A stretch of DNA of 64,000 nucleotides from Patiria miniata (GCF_015706575.1 NW_024037063.1:8432927-8496926), one strand, 5' to 3'. Counted from the stretch's first letter, positions 35,296-47,349 are shown. Numbers and translations are program-made. Notes: generated by a model not told the origin, from the sequence alone.

Positions 35296-35487
35296 CTTGT
35301 GACAGACTTTTGATGTTTTAATCTTGCAAATGAATAGTACAAGCTGTCATCCACAGTCAGCCAAACAACTTCAATGGGTAATCCCTGTAAAAGATACCCT
35401 CATTACTTATGTAGCATGATGATCAGAATGTACAATGCCCTCAAAAAATTTGCATAGATAAATCTCCAAGATAAGGTCCTCACTCAC

Positions 35488-36367
35488 TTGCCTCTCCTGG
35501 ATCCTGTCGAGTCGTTGATCCTCACATTCGTCATTTATCGCCTCCAGTTCTTTCATGGCCTTCTTCATCTTTTTAACTTTATGACAGTTGCCGCATTCTC
35601 TCTTCTCAGATCGATTCAATAAAGGCCAAGTCATTGATCCCAGATCCTGATGCGAAAATGACATCCCACATGGATTGCTTCCGTGGTAACCTGTCATCAC
35701 CGGGGTCACTGTGGATGGAGTTGGTGAGCCTCCATCCTGGCCAGTGCCTGATTGTGATGATGGGTTTATTGGTCCCACTTGCATGGGTGAATGATTCTCG
35801 ATGTCATCATCATCATCTGGACATCCAGGACTTTTTACTTGCTTTCAACGATTGTTCTGACTTCTGCAGAGACATGTTCCCCATCATCCTGTCGACACTG
35901 CTTCCCTGGACCAAATTAACAGAGTTTTCCTTCTCGGCACTTCCGAAGCCAGATCCTGGACTTGAAACGTTAGCAGACCCAGCAAACTTTTCTCCATGAT
36001 ATGAAGATGCTCGGACTTTGAGATAAGCAGCCTCGTGCGAGGGTTGCTCAGAGGGCTTATTCTGAAGGCTGGATAATCTTGGAAGTGACCTCTGCTGCGT
36101 TGACTGACCATCTCCAGAAGTTGAGATAGGAGAACCATCATCAACACTGCAGGTTCTTCTCTCGGTGTTACTTTGGCCAGCAGGAGATGGTCCTCCAGGA
36201 ATACTGTTTCAGAGTCTTAGGACCCTCCTGTTTAACTGGTGGGGAAGTGGGAGTAAAATGATCTGGATGCTCGAGAGTTCCTTGTTGAGAGATCTTTGGC
36301 CCAATTGTCGTTGGTGTACATGTATTGCCAACTTGAAGTGAGTTCTGATCGGGAGATTGACCATCAC
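35488..36367 (-). pseudogene. Fused linker-pincer exon of copy 2
   Basis: The linker sequence (SHQDLGSMTWPLLNRS) runs directly into the pincer helices (KKMKKAMKELEAI). In copy 1 these lie about 2.9 kb apart (29,205 and about 26,287). The joint at 35,609-35,612 is GATC, present at both parental break points, so one microhomology deletion explains it. Acceptor TTCAAG|GTG and donor CAA|GTGAGT remain. Confidence 0.85.
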
Positions 36368-36519
36368 CTTGAAAGAAAAAAATGCTGAATTGTTTCTATC
36401 AGTTATACACTTATGATGTTAAAGACAAGAACAAGCACCAAATATATATTCTCACAGAAAATATGCATTTTAGAAAACAAATCAAACATATTCTGGTCGT
36501 ACAAGGGTTACATTCTCTG

Positions 36520-36813
36520 CAGAAACGTCTTCTTCAAGTCATCTCTTTTAATTTTGTTGAGAAGTGATAGCACAAATGTGTACTTCATTTCAGAAATTAT
36601 CCCTCGGCTTTCAAGAGTCTCAAAAACATCCAAAGCATCAGCAGTTTCTCTCACAGATTTAGGCAAATATTCTTCGCACAAATATTTTATCTGTTTAACT
36701 TCCTTTTCTTCCAAATTATGTTACAACCCTTAATAACCCTTAAATATTATTAAATGAAGGGTTAAACGAAAAGATGGTATCCGTGCAGTGTCATTATAAT
36801 TACTGGCCGCCAT
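36520..36813 (-). pseudogene. DED exon of copy 2
   Basis: The DED core (KQIKYLCEEYLPKS to KRDDLKKTFL) is open from about 36,714 and as well conserved as in copy 1. The first 30 codons from the ATG at 36,813 are disturbed and stop. The donor of copy 1 is not preserved. Confidence 0.8.
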
Positions 36814-37456
36814 AATTGGTTCTTAAAAGTGTGATTTTCTTTTGGGTATATATATATATATTTAGTGTGTTTTTCTACCACAAGTTATATGAACTTAATA
36901 TGATGTTAAGTCGAATGGATGCAAAAACAAGGACAAGCTCATCATCAAAATTTCCTTCTCGCTCATAACCAAGATGGAAGTGTTCCATTAGCCTTAAGTA
37001 CAGTTTCAGGACAGATCTGAAAATAAAAAAAGAAAAAGACAAATGATGACAATGATTAAATCCAATGCAAATAATTAGTCAGTAAGACAACTTTGATGAA
37101 ATTCGTCAGAGCAATGCTGATATCAAACTTGGGTTTATATGCTAGGTTCATAACAATACATGATTGTGATTTAATCTTTAAACAAAATGTTCGACTTTCC
37201 AGCCTATAAGTAATCACCGAATATCATACACAATTGTCCGAGTGCAATCGGTCATAGACTATTGAGTCTGTTGGAGCAATTTGTTCTATGTAAGCATGCA
37301 GCTATAGTCTTTGGGGTCTAGGTAGGCCGAAACATCTGCAGAGTCAATTTGTCAGGCTAAGGTTAGGATTATTATGCAAGTCTAACTTAGTGGCAGTCAG
37401 TCTGTGATTCGGTCAGTCAGTGAGTATGCGAGATAGGCATAATAAGGTTATAGTCG
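36814..37456. other. Upstream flank of RLR copy 2
   Basis: Homologous to the region upstream of copy 1 up to about 37,045, including a (TA)n stretch near 36,850 that is specific to this copy. Further right the homology fades. No exon seen. Confidence 0.5.
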
Positions 37457-38428
37457 TGGCGTATCCACTATCCAGAGGGGGTAGGGGGCACCTTGCCCCC
37501 CGCCCCGGCGGATTTTTGTTGAAAAATATTTTGTTTTAGTAAGTATAATTTACATAAATGGTCAGAGAGTTTTGACTCGCCGTGAAAATCGGCATATATT
37601 TCACAGTATGCATAATAATGATCAGTTTTGAAGAGCGCCCCCATTTGGAAGTGGGTACCAGCCCTAGTCTGGTTCCCAGGCCAAAAGATTCTGACTATTC
37701 CTGAGCAGAATCTTAGGTCAGGTAGCCTCCGGTAATACATTGTATTACAATTTACGTCACGTGACTAAAACGGGAGGAATTCCTCCTTTTTCCGAAACTT
37801 TCCGAAGTTTGCCGAAGTCGTTTCGTCGACAATCGGATAGCACCCGAGTATTTCCGAGTATATAATATAGATAATATAGGTTTAATTAATTGCTAATTGC
37901 TGGTTAATTTTATTTTAAATGAGTTGATAATTAATATTCATTGCTTTCATTTAGAAAACTTGAAATTCAACGACGATTTGTGCATCAAATATACTCGCAT
38001 CGTACGGGCGAACTTTTTGCTGCGTCATGTACAATTTTGAATCTGACGACCGTTACCGAGATTTTCCAAAACTCGGTCTTCATTCGGCTCCGCCTGCTAA
38101 CAGTGCTATTTGGGTGCCTAATTTTGAAGATTCCAGATCAACATTAGTCAATGTTATCTTACAGAAACATCAAACTGTATTGTCATAACTGTATGATATT
38201 ACGATGCAAGTGATTTATTTAAAAATTTGATCAGAACATTAAAAGCTACAAGCGAGAAAGCGAAATCGGAAACGAAGCCGAGCTTTGAAAAAGGGCTATC
38301 AATGTCGTCATGTTTATTTTTAGCCACGGAGGCTGCCTGACCTAAGATTCATCAGGAAAAAAATGTCTACATTTCGTCGCGGAAGTGCGGTTTCTCTCCC
38401 CCCCCCCCGACATTAAAAGCTGGATACG
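37457..38428. repeat. Possible outer inverted-repeat element around a nested one
   Basis: GCGTATCCA at about 37,462 and TGGATACGC at about 38,420 are inverted, next to G-rich and C-rich runs. The pair encloses the element 37,700-38,356. Flanks share only TTATAG, so the call is weak. Confidence 0.3.
37700..38356. repeat. 657-bp element with ~30-bp inverted ends
   Basis: The left end CCTGAGCAGAATCTTAGG continuing to CAGGTAGCCTCCGG and the right end CGGAGGCTGCCTGACC continuing to TAAGATTCATCAGG are reverse complements over about 30 bp with few differences. The interior is AT-rich with no coding capacity. A target-site duplication is not evident. Confidence 0.65.
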
Positions 38429-41400
38429 CAAGTAGTTATAGCTGGACACTCTAGGACAAGGACAAATGTTAACCTTGACTCAGCTCCGGGTACTGTCTTC
38501 ATAAAGCTGGTTTCCAAAGTTCAACTTGGCACCAAAAGGACTTGGGCCTGTATATTACATGTAATAAGACCTGACCACAGTTGCAAGAGGTTTTTACGTA
38601 AATACTTTGGCAACCATCATAGAAATGACACTATCAGGTCTTTGTTTTGCGCTCCACTGCCTGGGTTTTTTCCAACAACCATGGCGTCAAAACCTCGATG
38701 TTTTTGCGGGAACCCGCATGGCTAGTACCGTGGACACGATGGGTACCACCCAACTTCATTTCGCAGAATAACTAGTAACTTCATTGCATGAGGCCAGCAA
38801 CATAACTGGTAACTTTCGCATCGGGCGCACGGTGCCAGTCGTGTGGGTTCCCGCAAAAACATCAAGGTTTGGCGCCAAACTCCCTAAACGTGACAATCAC
38901 AATCATCATCAGAAAATAAAACACACGGTCATGTATTCCCAAGAAAAGGCCATACGGCTGGTCGGTGAGGTTAAATATAAAAGTTCCCTCCTCGAAAAAT
39001 ATGTTTAAACTTTTTATTAATGGAGAAATACACTTGCCGTCGTCCAGAGCTGGTGTTTTGCATATACGGACTTTTAGTGGTCTCTGATTGTGTATAGTGC
39101 GCCCCCTGTGACAGTGGACTATATTCCCTACGCGATACCTAATTTTCTTCAGGATGCATGACGTAATGTCTACGAGCCCTCATTGGATAGAATTTGTTTA
39201 AATTTAACAATAACACGGGGGTGTGCGTGACACGTGCACGCTTCATTAAGGTAGAAAGCTACCCACAATGCTTTGCAACTCCTGTGCTTCCTTCACAATT
39301 TTTTTGCGAATTTGTCAAATTAAAAGCATAGTCATCCGACAAATAAGTTACAACAAAAAAATCTCACCATTACAACATTTCATGTATAGTTGGGGTAAGT
39401 TTCCTTATTGCAAATATTCCTTCGGGCCTCTATTGAACAAAAAGAAATTGTTATAAGTGTAATTGTATAGCTTTTTAAAAATCTTTTATTAAAATCCGGC
39501 TAAGGCGAAATATTTTTTTAAATGTGTTTTCAGCATCATGTGGGTTCCGCAATAACTTACATTTGTATATTTTACCGAACAGTTTAAATTTCAATCGCGC
39601 AACTGTTTGGATATGATTAGCGGGAAACCGACATGCCTAGCATTGTGATAGCCGGTTGTCCCTGGACTTGTGGGTTTTCTCGTTAACAACGCTCGTTAAT
39701 CACTCTCAGGGATGATTCCTGGAACAATCTACATCGAAATATACTCGATGCCATTTTAAGAAAAAAAACCAACTTGAAGACACCCCACTAACAACGTGAA
39801 AATGCAATTTATTTAGATATGACGACAGTGAATATATGGCTGTCCTTTTCCTTATTAATTTTGCCTGTCGGAAGTGAAAGCCAAGCTATTTACAAATAAC
39901 ATTAAACATACTAATATATATTTTTGGTTTTATTTTTATGTTTTAACAGTTTAATCAAGATTTGACTTGTGTGGCAACCGCCGGTGCAACAACAATGTTG
40001 AGACACCGATTGTTGAAGGGCGCCCTCCTCCACGAACCTTTTGTTGGTTTACAAAGATGATCCAATATTAAATGAGCAACGGGAGTGCACAATGGCATGG
40101 TCAGCAGACTCAACTGTGTGTTTCGGATCATTAAATTCAAGCACAGTCATCATCAATGGGGTTTAAGCCATTAAGAAAGTTCCATCCAATCCAAGGACGA
40201 TTTCATCACGAGTAGGGCTTGCGTAATTTTGCTTTCGATTTTCGAGTCTTTTTTTTTTTTTTTTTTACTGATTATTGCAACATTGGCATTATATAACTGT
40301 CAACGCCACAATGCTTGTTTGCTGTATGTAGCTTTCTTTGTGAATATGAGATGTAATTTCCCGATTTTTTTTCAAGGAGTGTATTTGTAATGCACGCTGT
40401 ATATTATGAATAGACAGAGTTTTGGAACCTTTGGAGCGTTTATCAGTAATTGCGATATCGGAGTCATGTCAAAGGAATGTTGTCAATAGTGCGTGTTTAC
40501 AGTGGTCGCTGGCGGTTTGATATTTGTCAACAAGTTTTGTCAACAGCTGAGATCAGTCAGCTGCTCCTAAAACTTGAAAAGAATGACCACGGTTTAATGG
40601 TCGGAAAGAAAGAAAACAACTTCCCGGGCCGGATTTCTTTTAAATGCAGTTTGAACTCCAACAATATTAATTGAAATCACATAATATGAATAATAGTTCA
40701 TCCGAATTGGGAATAAATTTCAAAGACTAAATGCTACAACCCCAGACAAAAATGACATTTATTTGTTTAAACTCAACTTTACTAGTTAGCTATGTTGTAC
40801 GTTTTGGTTTGTTTGTGTTTGTCTAATGTTTTGTTTTTGTTTCTGGTTAATATACATATGTCCTCCCCCCATATCTGGCCACACACACCGCTGTTGCAAG
40901 TATAAGACATTCGGGACACCCCCTGAACTATTTTTAATCGCAATGACTCCGAGGGAATTTTGTTTCTCCCGATTTCTTTCCGTTTTAACAATTTGGGATT
41001 CCCCCTTTTTGTTTCTGTTAGGTCCCGCATGTCTACAACTCCACACGCGATTGTGGAAGTCAAGATCATGGCACAGTGTTGGTCAATAATTCACGTGAGT
41101 ATGACCAGGGGGTATCAATTCCTTTACACAATGACAATGCCCAGCGTGTTTTCGTTTTGGCCAATGATTCATGATATGGGGCTTCCCCCGCAACAGCGCA
41201 TCTGATTTGGGTGCTATTGTTGAATCGTTTGTCTCGTGGCAAACTTCCGATCACCGGATTCACACTTCCTTCCGCATTCTGTGTATGGTTGGGCAATTAG
41301 CCCATTGTCATGCCCTCACTTATCCGTGTTTTGTTTATTTGATTTTCCAGGCCCAATATTGGCTGACCCAACGATTGCTAAAATGATTAGAAATTGCCTT

Positions 41401-41950
41401 ATAAGTTATATGGTATTTGCTTTGGACAGCATAAATAAATGGGGTGATGACGTCATGCAGATGTCTTGTTTCAATAACTGCATCTTTGTATCCGTTTCAT
41501 TGTTATCAATATCCGATAGTAATTATAAACATGTAATACCAAAAACACACAGAACAATTAAAAAAAAAACACGTTGACTGGAGATACGCTTCGCTAGTGG
41601 TATCCACCGCCCTATCTATTGTGTGCAAGCAGTTAAATGTCCCCACTTTAAAAACTCGGGGGAAAATACAGCTCGTACAGGTATTAAGACATAGGTCTAC
41701 ATCAACTTTTTTAGGGGGGGGGGGAGAATTAACCAATTGCCTTTATGTGATTTTAATTAAGGTTTGAATTAGGAGCGGGACGCTCACAATTCTGCTCAGA
41801 CTCGACTCGATTCATGATTAAAAGTGAAGATACAACATTCGCAAACATAAAAAAAGGAATTATCACGAAATATCTTACTGAATTGTTAGGGAATGACAGT
41901 CCAAAGCATCCCGCTCTTTGTGTGCTGCCGTTTTCTGGAAAACTGATATT
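38357..41950. other. No gene; one hairpin-forming repeat
   Basis: An imperfect inverted repeat with arms at about 38,684-38,718 and 38,838-38,872 (GTTTTTGCGGGAACCCGCA against TGTGGGTTCCCGCAAAAAC) encloses about 120 bp. The remaining 3 kb has short open frames without motif. Confidence 0.45.
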
Positions 41951-41953
41951 TTT

Positions 41954-41981
41954 CCAACGCTGGTCGGCCGACCAGCGTTGG
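41954..41981. repeat. 28-bp perfect palindrome
   Basis: CCAACGCTGGTCGG and its exact reverse complement abut with no spacer; T-rich sequence on the left and A-rich on the right extend the symmetry. It is too long to be chance in a short region and could be a protein-binding site or a remnant of joined element ends. Confidence 0.8.
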
Positions 41982-44510
41982 GAAAAAAAAACACTTTTTT
42001 TCAAAAACTTCTCCTTAATTTTCATATTTAGTTATTCTGCATTTTCTTTGCAATTGATTACACACCTGTGAAGGGGTACAAGCCTGGTAGACTGATTCTC
42101 TGACCTTATAATTCCCCATAGTCTATAAATTGCTCTATTTCATCTTAAGTGGGGTCAGGGAACCAGACTACAAGAACATGATTGGTTTTCTTGGTTTTCC
42201 AAGCATCTACAAGCCCAAAACGTGAAACAAGTCAGTTTAACAATATTTGCTATAACATACTAATCCTCCAAATCCATTTATTTCAGAAAATTGCAGCAAA
42301 AGCAAACGTTGTACATTCCCTTTAATTCCATGATCCACAACACATTTTCAATATATAAACATGCTTGCAAACGTTGACAGTCTCTTAAGTCGGGGTTTCT
42401 GAACTAACATGTAAAATAAAATGTACATTTACTTTTAACATGCTGGCGGGCGGACAGACTTTAGCGCAAAACCTAACTCGGGCCAAGTCTAAATTCAGCT
42501 GTGAGCGTGAAACGGGCGCAATATACAAATGTCTTTCTAAAGGATTGTGTGCTTTTAAATGCCACAAAAGATTGTTCAAGGACATTATATTCATTGAAAA
42601 ATTCGTTTGAAAACAACCAGGGAATGGTATGCAAAGAAAAAAAATAGAAATTTCCCCTCAATGTGCATAAAAAAATCAGTGTATGGGATACATTACGGGC
42701 CAGGCGTAGCCATGCCTGACTTTTTATTGCATGGATTGGGTGTGCCATTCTAATTATCGTTCTAGAGATACATGTGTGACAACATTCCATAGAAAGGACA
42801 CTGGTTTATTCCCACGATACTATGCTCTGAAGGGAATTATCACTTATTACATCTATCTTTTCCGCGTTATTCAAAAAGCAAAATTATGGGATATATAAGT
42901 TATTGTAGCTGCGATGGGCATCATATACTAGTTCTTTCATTATTCAAACGTGCGTGGGCGCTTTTGACATCTAGCTTGCTTCATAACAAAGAATCTTTTT
43001 AGCTTCTAAGGTTTGAGGAATGTTGTCTGAAGATGCAAGAATGACACAAAAGGAGTTTAACTGATGTTGAAGCAAAGCCAAACCGACAGAGGAATGTTTC
43101 CTTTTCACTTTATTTCCTATTAGGTCAAAAATCCAGGTGTGCGGCGAAAACATGACCCCGTCGAATTGGTAGTTGCATTCTGGAAACGTTAACAGACCAT
43201 AACATATCCAAATGCTTGAAGTAAAGTATTCAGATGTACCGCTGAGCGGCATATTTTAGTGACTCGTCTCAGACCCAACCTACTTTTTACATCTGCCCTT
43301 TTAATTTTTCCTCTATAATGTTTCGCACATTCAAAGTGGTGCCACATCAGCCACAGAAGTAAAACATTACCGTAAGGGTAAGTCTTTATTACTGCCCATC
43401 AGGTACATAGAATATTACACGTAGGACCTCTATGGGACGGCCCTGCTGGAAAGAAAAAAATCAGACGGAAAGTTCATTCACGGACTCAATATTCAGTCAA
43501 AAACACCACCAAGAAAAGTACATGCATTGTATTGTTAAATGGCGTGGTTGAAAAGAAGCAATTTTGTCATGAACCGTTTCGCATTATTACTTAATAGTTG
43601 AATATCAATACCTGTTTCCTATAGGTAAATAATGTCCATTAGTGTAATCGATGTTTCAAGAAAATTGTACAAAAACGTAGGTTGTCAATCGGTTACGAGA
43701 ACGTATTTCATATTAATTTCAGACCGTCACTTCATCGCATTGACAAGTCCTATTAAGGCCATGTCTTACACCGATGTCAAAGATTAATTTCCTGAAAGGT
43801 GTAATTAATGACAAGGTAATTGAATTACACGCCCGGCTGCGTTTCGGTGAAAACCCCTTTGGGGAATTGTTAATTAATTTGTCCACTACTTTAATGTTCT
43901 TTGGCCTTCGGTCGGGCTTTTTAGTCATTCGCGCATGCGCAAAGACACCGCCAGGATGTCAAATCAGCCATAATGTATCAGGCCAGATGGCGTTTAGTTA
44001 TAGTTGCGTGCTAACCGCTGGAAATCCAAGAAGGAAGACAACTGTTTTGCAGATCAGAGTTTGTATTTCATTCCATCATGAACAGACAGTTTGAGTTGAG
44101 TTTGAAACAATGGGAAGACATATTGAGTAACCATGTACATGTACAACTATGTGACCCTAAGCTTCTGTGTTGTTAGCTGCCGTTATATTTTGAAAATGCC
44201 ATAAGCCACGTACATGTATACGTATATAGCTGGAATATGTCGTGCATGTTATATTATTACATTGCGCAGCTCGTCTCTCCCTTTATCGTTATATCATTCC
44301 ATTATGAGTGTACCAGCACGTACGCCTGATGGCCCGAAGGGAAATATCCAGTTGTGATGTTTGTTACCACATTGCGGTGTGCGTTTTATGGAATAGAACA
44401 TTTTTTTTCACAATATCGCAATTTGTTATCGATATTAAATCGTTATCAATGTTTTGTCAGTCGTTTCATTTTTAGAAATGTTAAAGGCTAAACATTTGTA
44501 ATAAATCACA
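41982..44510. other. No gene recognised
   Basis: Short open frames on both strands up to about 106 codons, no motif, no clear repeat ends. Confidence 0.4.
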
Positions 44511-44511
44511 A

Positions 44512-44665
44512 TGAAAAACTGACTAGATTCATTATTATCATTTTCAAAGTTGAACGCAGATTGAATGGAACGGGGTTTGAACCTGCGACCGCGGATTACC
44601 GTTCCAGTGCTCTACCGACTGAGCTATCCAGCCCTTTGTTGGCGGTTCCCCATTTTGTCAACGTT
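44512..44665 (-). repeat. tRNA-derived SINE, copy 1 of a pair
   Basis: The minus strand reads GGGCTGGATAGCTCAGTCGG (D-arm and A box), then GGTTCAAACCC (B box, 44,573-44,583), then a tail ending near TTTGAAAATGATAATAATGA. The acceptor arms do not pair, so it is not a working tRNA gene. Confidence 0.75.
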
Positions 44666-44854
44666 CTTACCTAAGGGGCGCTAGTCAGAAGCCATAAACC
44701 CGTATACCATACAGCCAGAGATCACACCCAAAGTCACGATGCTATATAGCAACATTAGCAATGCTGCGCTGCATACCCGGGAAATAGCAAAACGGGAATC
44801 ACTCAAAGAGGGACCGGCTTTTTTGTTACAAATCTTCAAATAAACCACGAAGGG

Positions 44855-45010
44855 AAACTGACTAGGTTCATTATTGTCATTTTCAAAGTTGAACGAAGAC
44901 ATTGACTGGAGCGGGGTTTGAACCTCCGACCTCCTGATTGCTGCTCCGGTGCTCTACAAACTGAGCTATCCAGCCCTATGTTGGCAGTTCCCCAATTTGT
45001 CAATGTCCTT
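44855..45010 (-). repeat. tRNA-derived SINE, copy 2 of a pair
   Basis: Same orientation and layout as the copy about 340 bp to the left: GGGCTGGATAGCTCAGTTTG, B box GGTTCAAACCC at 44,914-44,924, tail TTTGAAAATGACAATAATGA. Sequence upstream of the head (TTGGCAGTTCCCCAATTTGT) is also shared, which suggests a local duplication or that this belongs to the repeat unit. Confidence 0.75.
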
Positions 45011-46430
45011 GTCCAATGTGTAAATGTAAATGCATTTCCCCTTTGGCGTCCATACGTTTGCATTATCTTTTGTTACATTTTGGGAAGAAGATAAAGACAA
45101 TCTCTTGCGCCGTTGAAGGTTTTGAATGCGGCCTCTGTCCATGTAGACGCATTGTCAGCACTACGCAAGTTTTTTTTTAAATCATTGATCTAATAAGTGC
45201 AGTCATTCAATTGAAATGGCACTGAGCAAAGAAACAAAGTAGACTCATAGACATGTCGAAACGTCTCAAGGTTTATCTGTGTTTGGATTGATCTTCACTT
45301 CGGTTCGAGGGTCCGCTTTATATGTAACTATAATGTCAATGGTGTGCTCTTTTAATCACTAATGTCCAAAGATGAAATGTCTTTGGTGTTAATAAACGTT
45401 TACTCCACTTGAAAAGACAGGAAGTTAGCATTCAGAATTAACTCAATGAATTGCTTTTGGCAATGGAACAATAAGGCCTATCTAATTTCCATCAATTGGT
45501 TTCCTTGAAATCATCAACGGTCTCCGGGTTGTCAATTGAACTTCATATTAACCTTTAAACGTACAATTGGCTAATTATGTTAAACAGCTTGATAAGAATG
45601 TGCTTGTTAATAACAGCGGCCCCTCAGCAACAATCATCCTCAAGTTTAAGCCGATAAACGCCACTCTTTTTCAAAAGCTGTGTATACGAATCCTTGAAGA
45701 TGGCCACATAGCCCTAATTTGATAGGGTACTCAACAGCTAGAGCTAAATGCTTTGGCCTTGCTATGAGCGAAATGAATTTCTGGCTAAAAAAGGTCGGTG
45801 CTTAAAAACGTCGAGCATTGATCTAAACGACACTGGAAGTTTAACACATTCAAACAAGCTATAGACCTTGATTCACGAGGAACCATTTTTGATCGCGTTC
45901 CTAAATGCATTTTACAAATTGTAAATTGTTGAATGAGATGGTGCCAGACTTTTTATGCGTTCCAAGCCTCAGTTGCAATTATATTTTAAATGTGGCTTTA
46001 AACATTAGGGTATGTTTAATCACAAATTTTAAATTATTCGTCAGATCAGACTGGTATTAATTTGTAATTAACTTTATTTCATAGTTTTCACTTCTATTCG
46101 CAAGTTCCAAAAATGAAGATTTCACTTCGTTTTCAATTTCATATGGCCGACTCGTGAACAAGGCCTATTATTTCTCTCTCCGTTGCGAATTTCGACAGTT
46201 AAAAGTACAAGCGCATACCTTTCCCCTTCCTTCTGTATGGAGTAATAGAAGAAAAGGTAGGTTAGTCCCCTCCCCCGAATACCCTCCCTCTCCTCAATAT
46301 TGTTTTCGATTTAGGCTATATTCCAGCAGCCAACTAAGCCCTGATGTGCTGCACACGCTGGACCAATCACAAATTGGTTCAGTACAAGGGAAACTATATA
46401 ACAATGTACGAGTCCGCGGGTTAGGCCAAA
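45011..46430. other. No gene recognised
   Basis: AT-rich DNA without motif-bearing open frame or repeat ends. Confidence 0.4.
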
Positions 46431-46433
46431 AAA

Positions 46434-46794
46434 AAAAAGTCTCCGGTTTCTGGTATGCGCGCGCGTCGCCGTAGCCATGCGCGTCGGCAAAATGAAAAAG
46501 TTTTTTTTTCAATGAAAAATGATGTCTCAAAACCGCCAAACTCACTGGTTTGACTGGAATTCTGCTGCTGCACAATTTTAACGTGTTTTTAGATGGGGTT
46601 ATGATCGAGAATAAGCTTTATGTGGCCTCTCTGGTCTCCCATAATATTTGCACTAAGTTTAGTCGGGCACCATTTGCAGTCATCAGCCGACATTTGAAGC
46701 AAAAAATAACAGGTAAAAAAAAAAAAAAGCCGCGTCGCCGCACCACTTTTGGGCAAGCTCCATACCAGAAACCAGAGACTTATTTTGGGGGGCC
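46434..46794. mobile_element. MITE, TTA target site, PIF/Harbinger-like (copy C)
   Basis: 361 bp, ends GGCCAAAA and GGGGCC, flanked by TTA (46,431-46,433 and 46,795-46,797). Near-identical to copy B over its length, including TATGCGCGCGCGTCGCCGTA and AGATGGGGTTATGATC, so B and C are the youngest copies here. Confidence 0.88.
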
Positions 46795-46797
46795 TTA

Positions 46798-47341
46798 AGT
46801 ATGGAACCGTGAAGTGTTGAATGTCTGGCATTATTCACTTTGTCACAGTACATCCCAACAGTGTGACAAAATCCGCAAATATGGCTGTCATGCACATTTA
46901 TGTTAAAAAAAATATTTAATAAAAAAGTAGACACCCTCCCTTTCTTTAAAACTATGGATGTGTCGAGTGTGAGCGTTTAACTCACCCAGCGTATTTAAAA
47001 CTACAAATACTCTTGACATCTGATGAATTTATATAAATATTGTCACTGCATGTGATGATTAAAGTGATGGTTGTACAGATTTAAGGTTTTATTCCACTGA
47101 TTGCAAAAGAACTTCAGCATTTAGCGCTTTCCAGATCTAGGATATGAAAGCCCAATAAAGCTTTCGTTTAGGGAAAGAATTATTCAAATCGCTGGTGTAC
47201 TTTTCCAGTTATGGAATTTTGAACACAAACACCATGTTTTTTAACCTTGTCCGAATCACTATAAAAGGTGTAGGTGATATTTCAGCAAAACGAAAACTAT
47301 TCAAACATCAAAAAACGCATCAGAACACTCTCATAACCATG
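46798..47341. other. No feature recognised
   Basis: Spacer between two MITEs, without repeats or credible open frames. Confidence 0.4.
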
Positions 47342-47349
47342 ATACCTGG

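Larger units (their letters stand above)
34681..36813 (-). pseudogene. RLR copy 2: helicase-less duplicated pseudogene
   Basis: A diverged tandem copy of the gene at 30.3-25.4 kb in the same orientation. It keeps a DED exon (about 36,813-36,520; EVKQIKYLCEEYL, RDDL), a linker fused to the pincer exon (36,367-35,488), a small extra exon (35,040-34,930) and a terminal C-terminal-domain exon (34,867-34,681). The joint LLNRS/EKRE in the fused exon marks a deletion that removed all helicase motifs. The DED exon has a changed 5' part with an in-frame stop, and the linker has at least two +1 shifts (near AAGACTCTG and near the poly-A of AGTAAAAAG). The first half of the C-terminal domain (CKKC exon) is missing. 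It cannot make a helicase; a short DED transcript is conceivable. Confidence 0.88.

Noticed and set aside
44565-44640. tRNA gene on the minus strand
   Set aside because: A and B boxes are good but the acceptor and T stems do not pair, and a second unit with the same tail lies nearby; it is a SINE head.
44905-44980. Second tRNA gene on the minus strand
   Set aside because: Same reasons as its neighbour: unpaired acceptor stem and a SINE tail.
46154-46474. 106-codon plus-strand frame
   Set aside because: Ends inside a MITE and carries no motif; no splice support.
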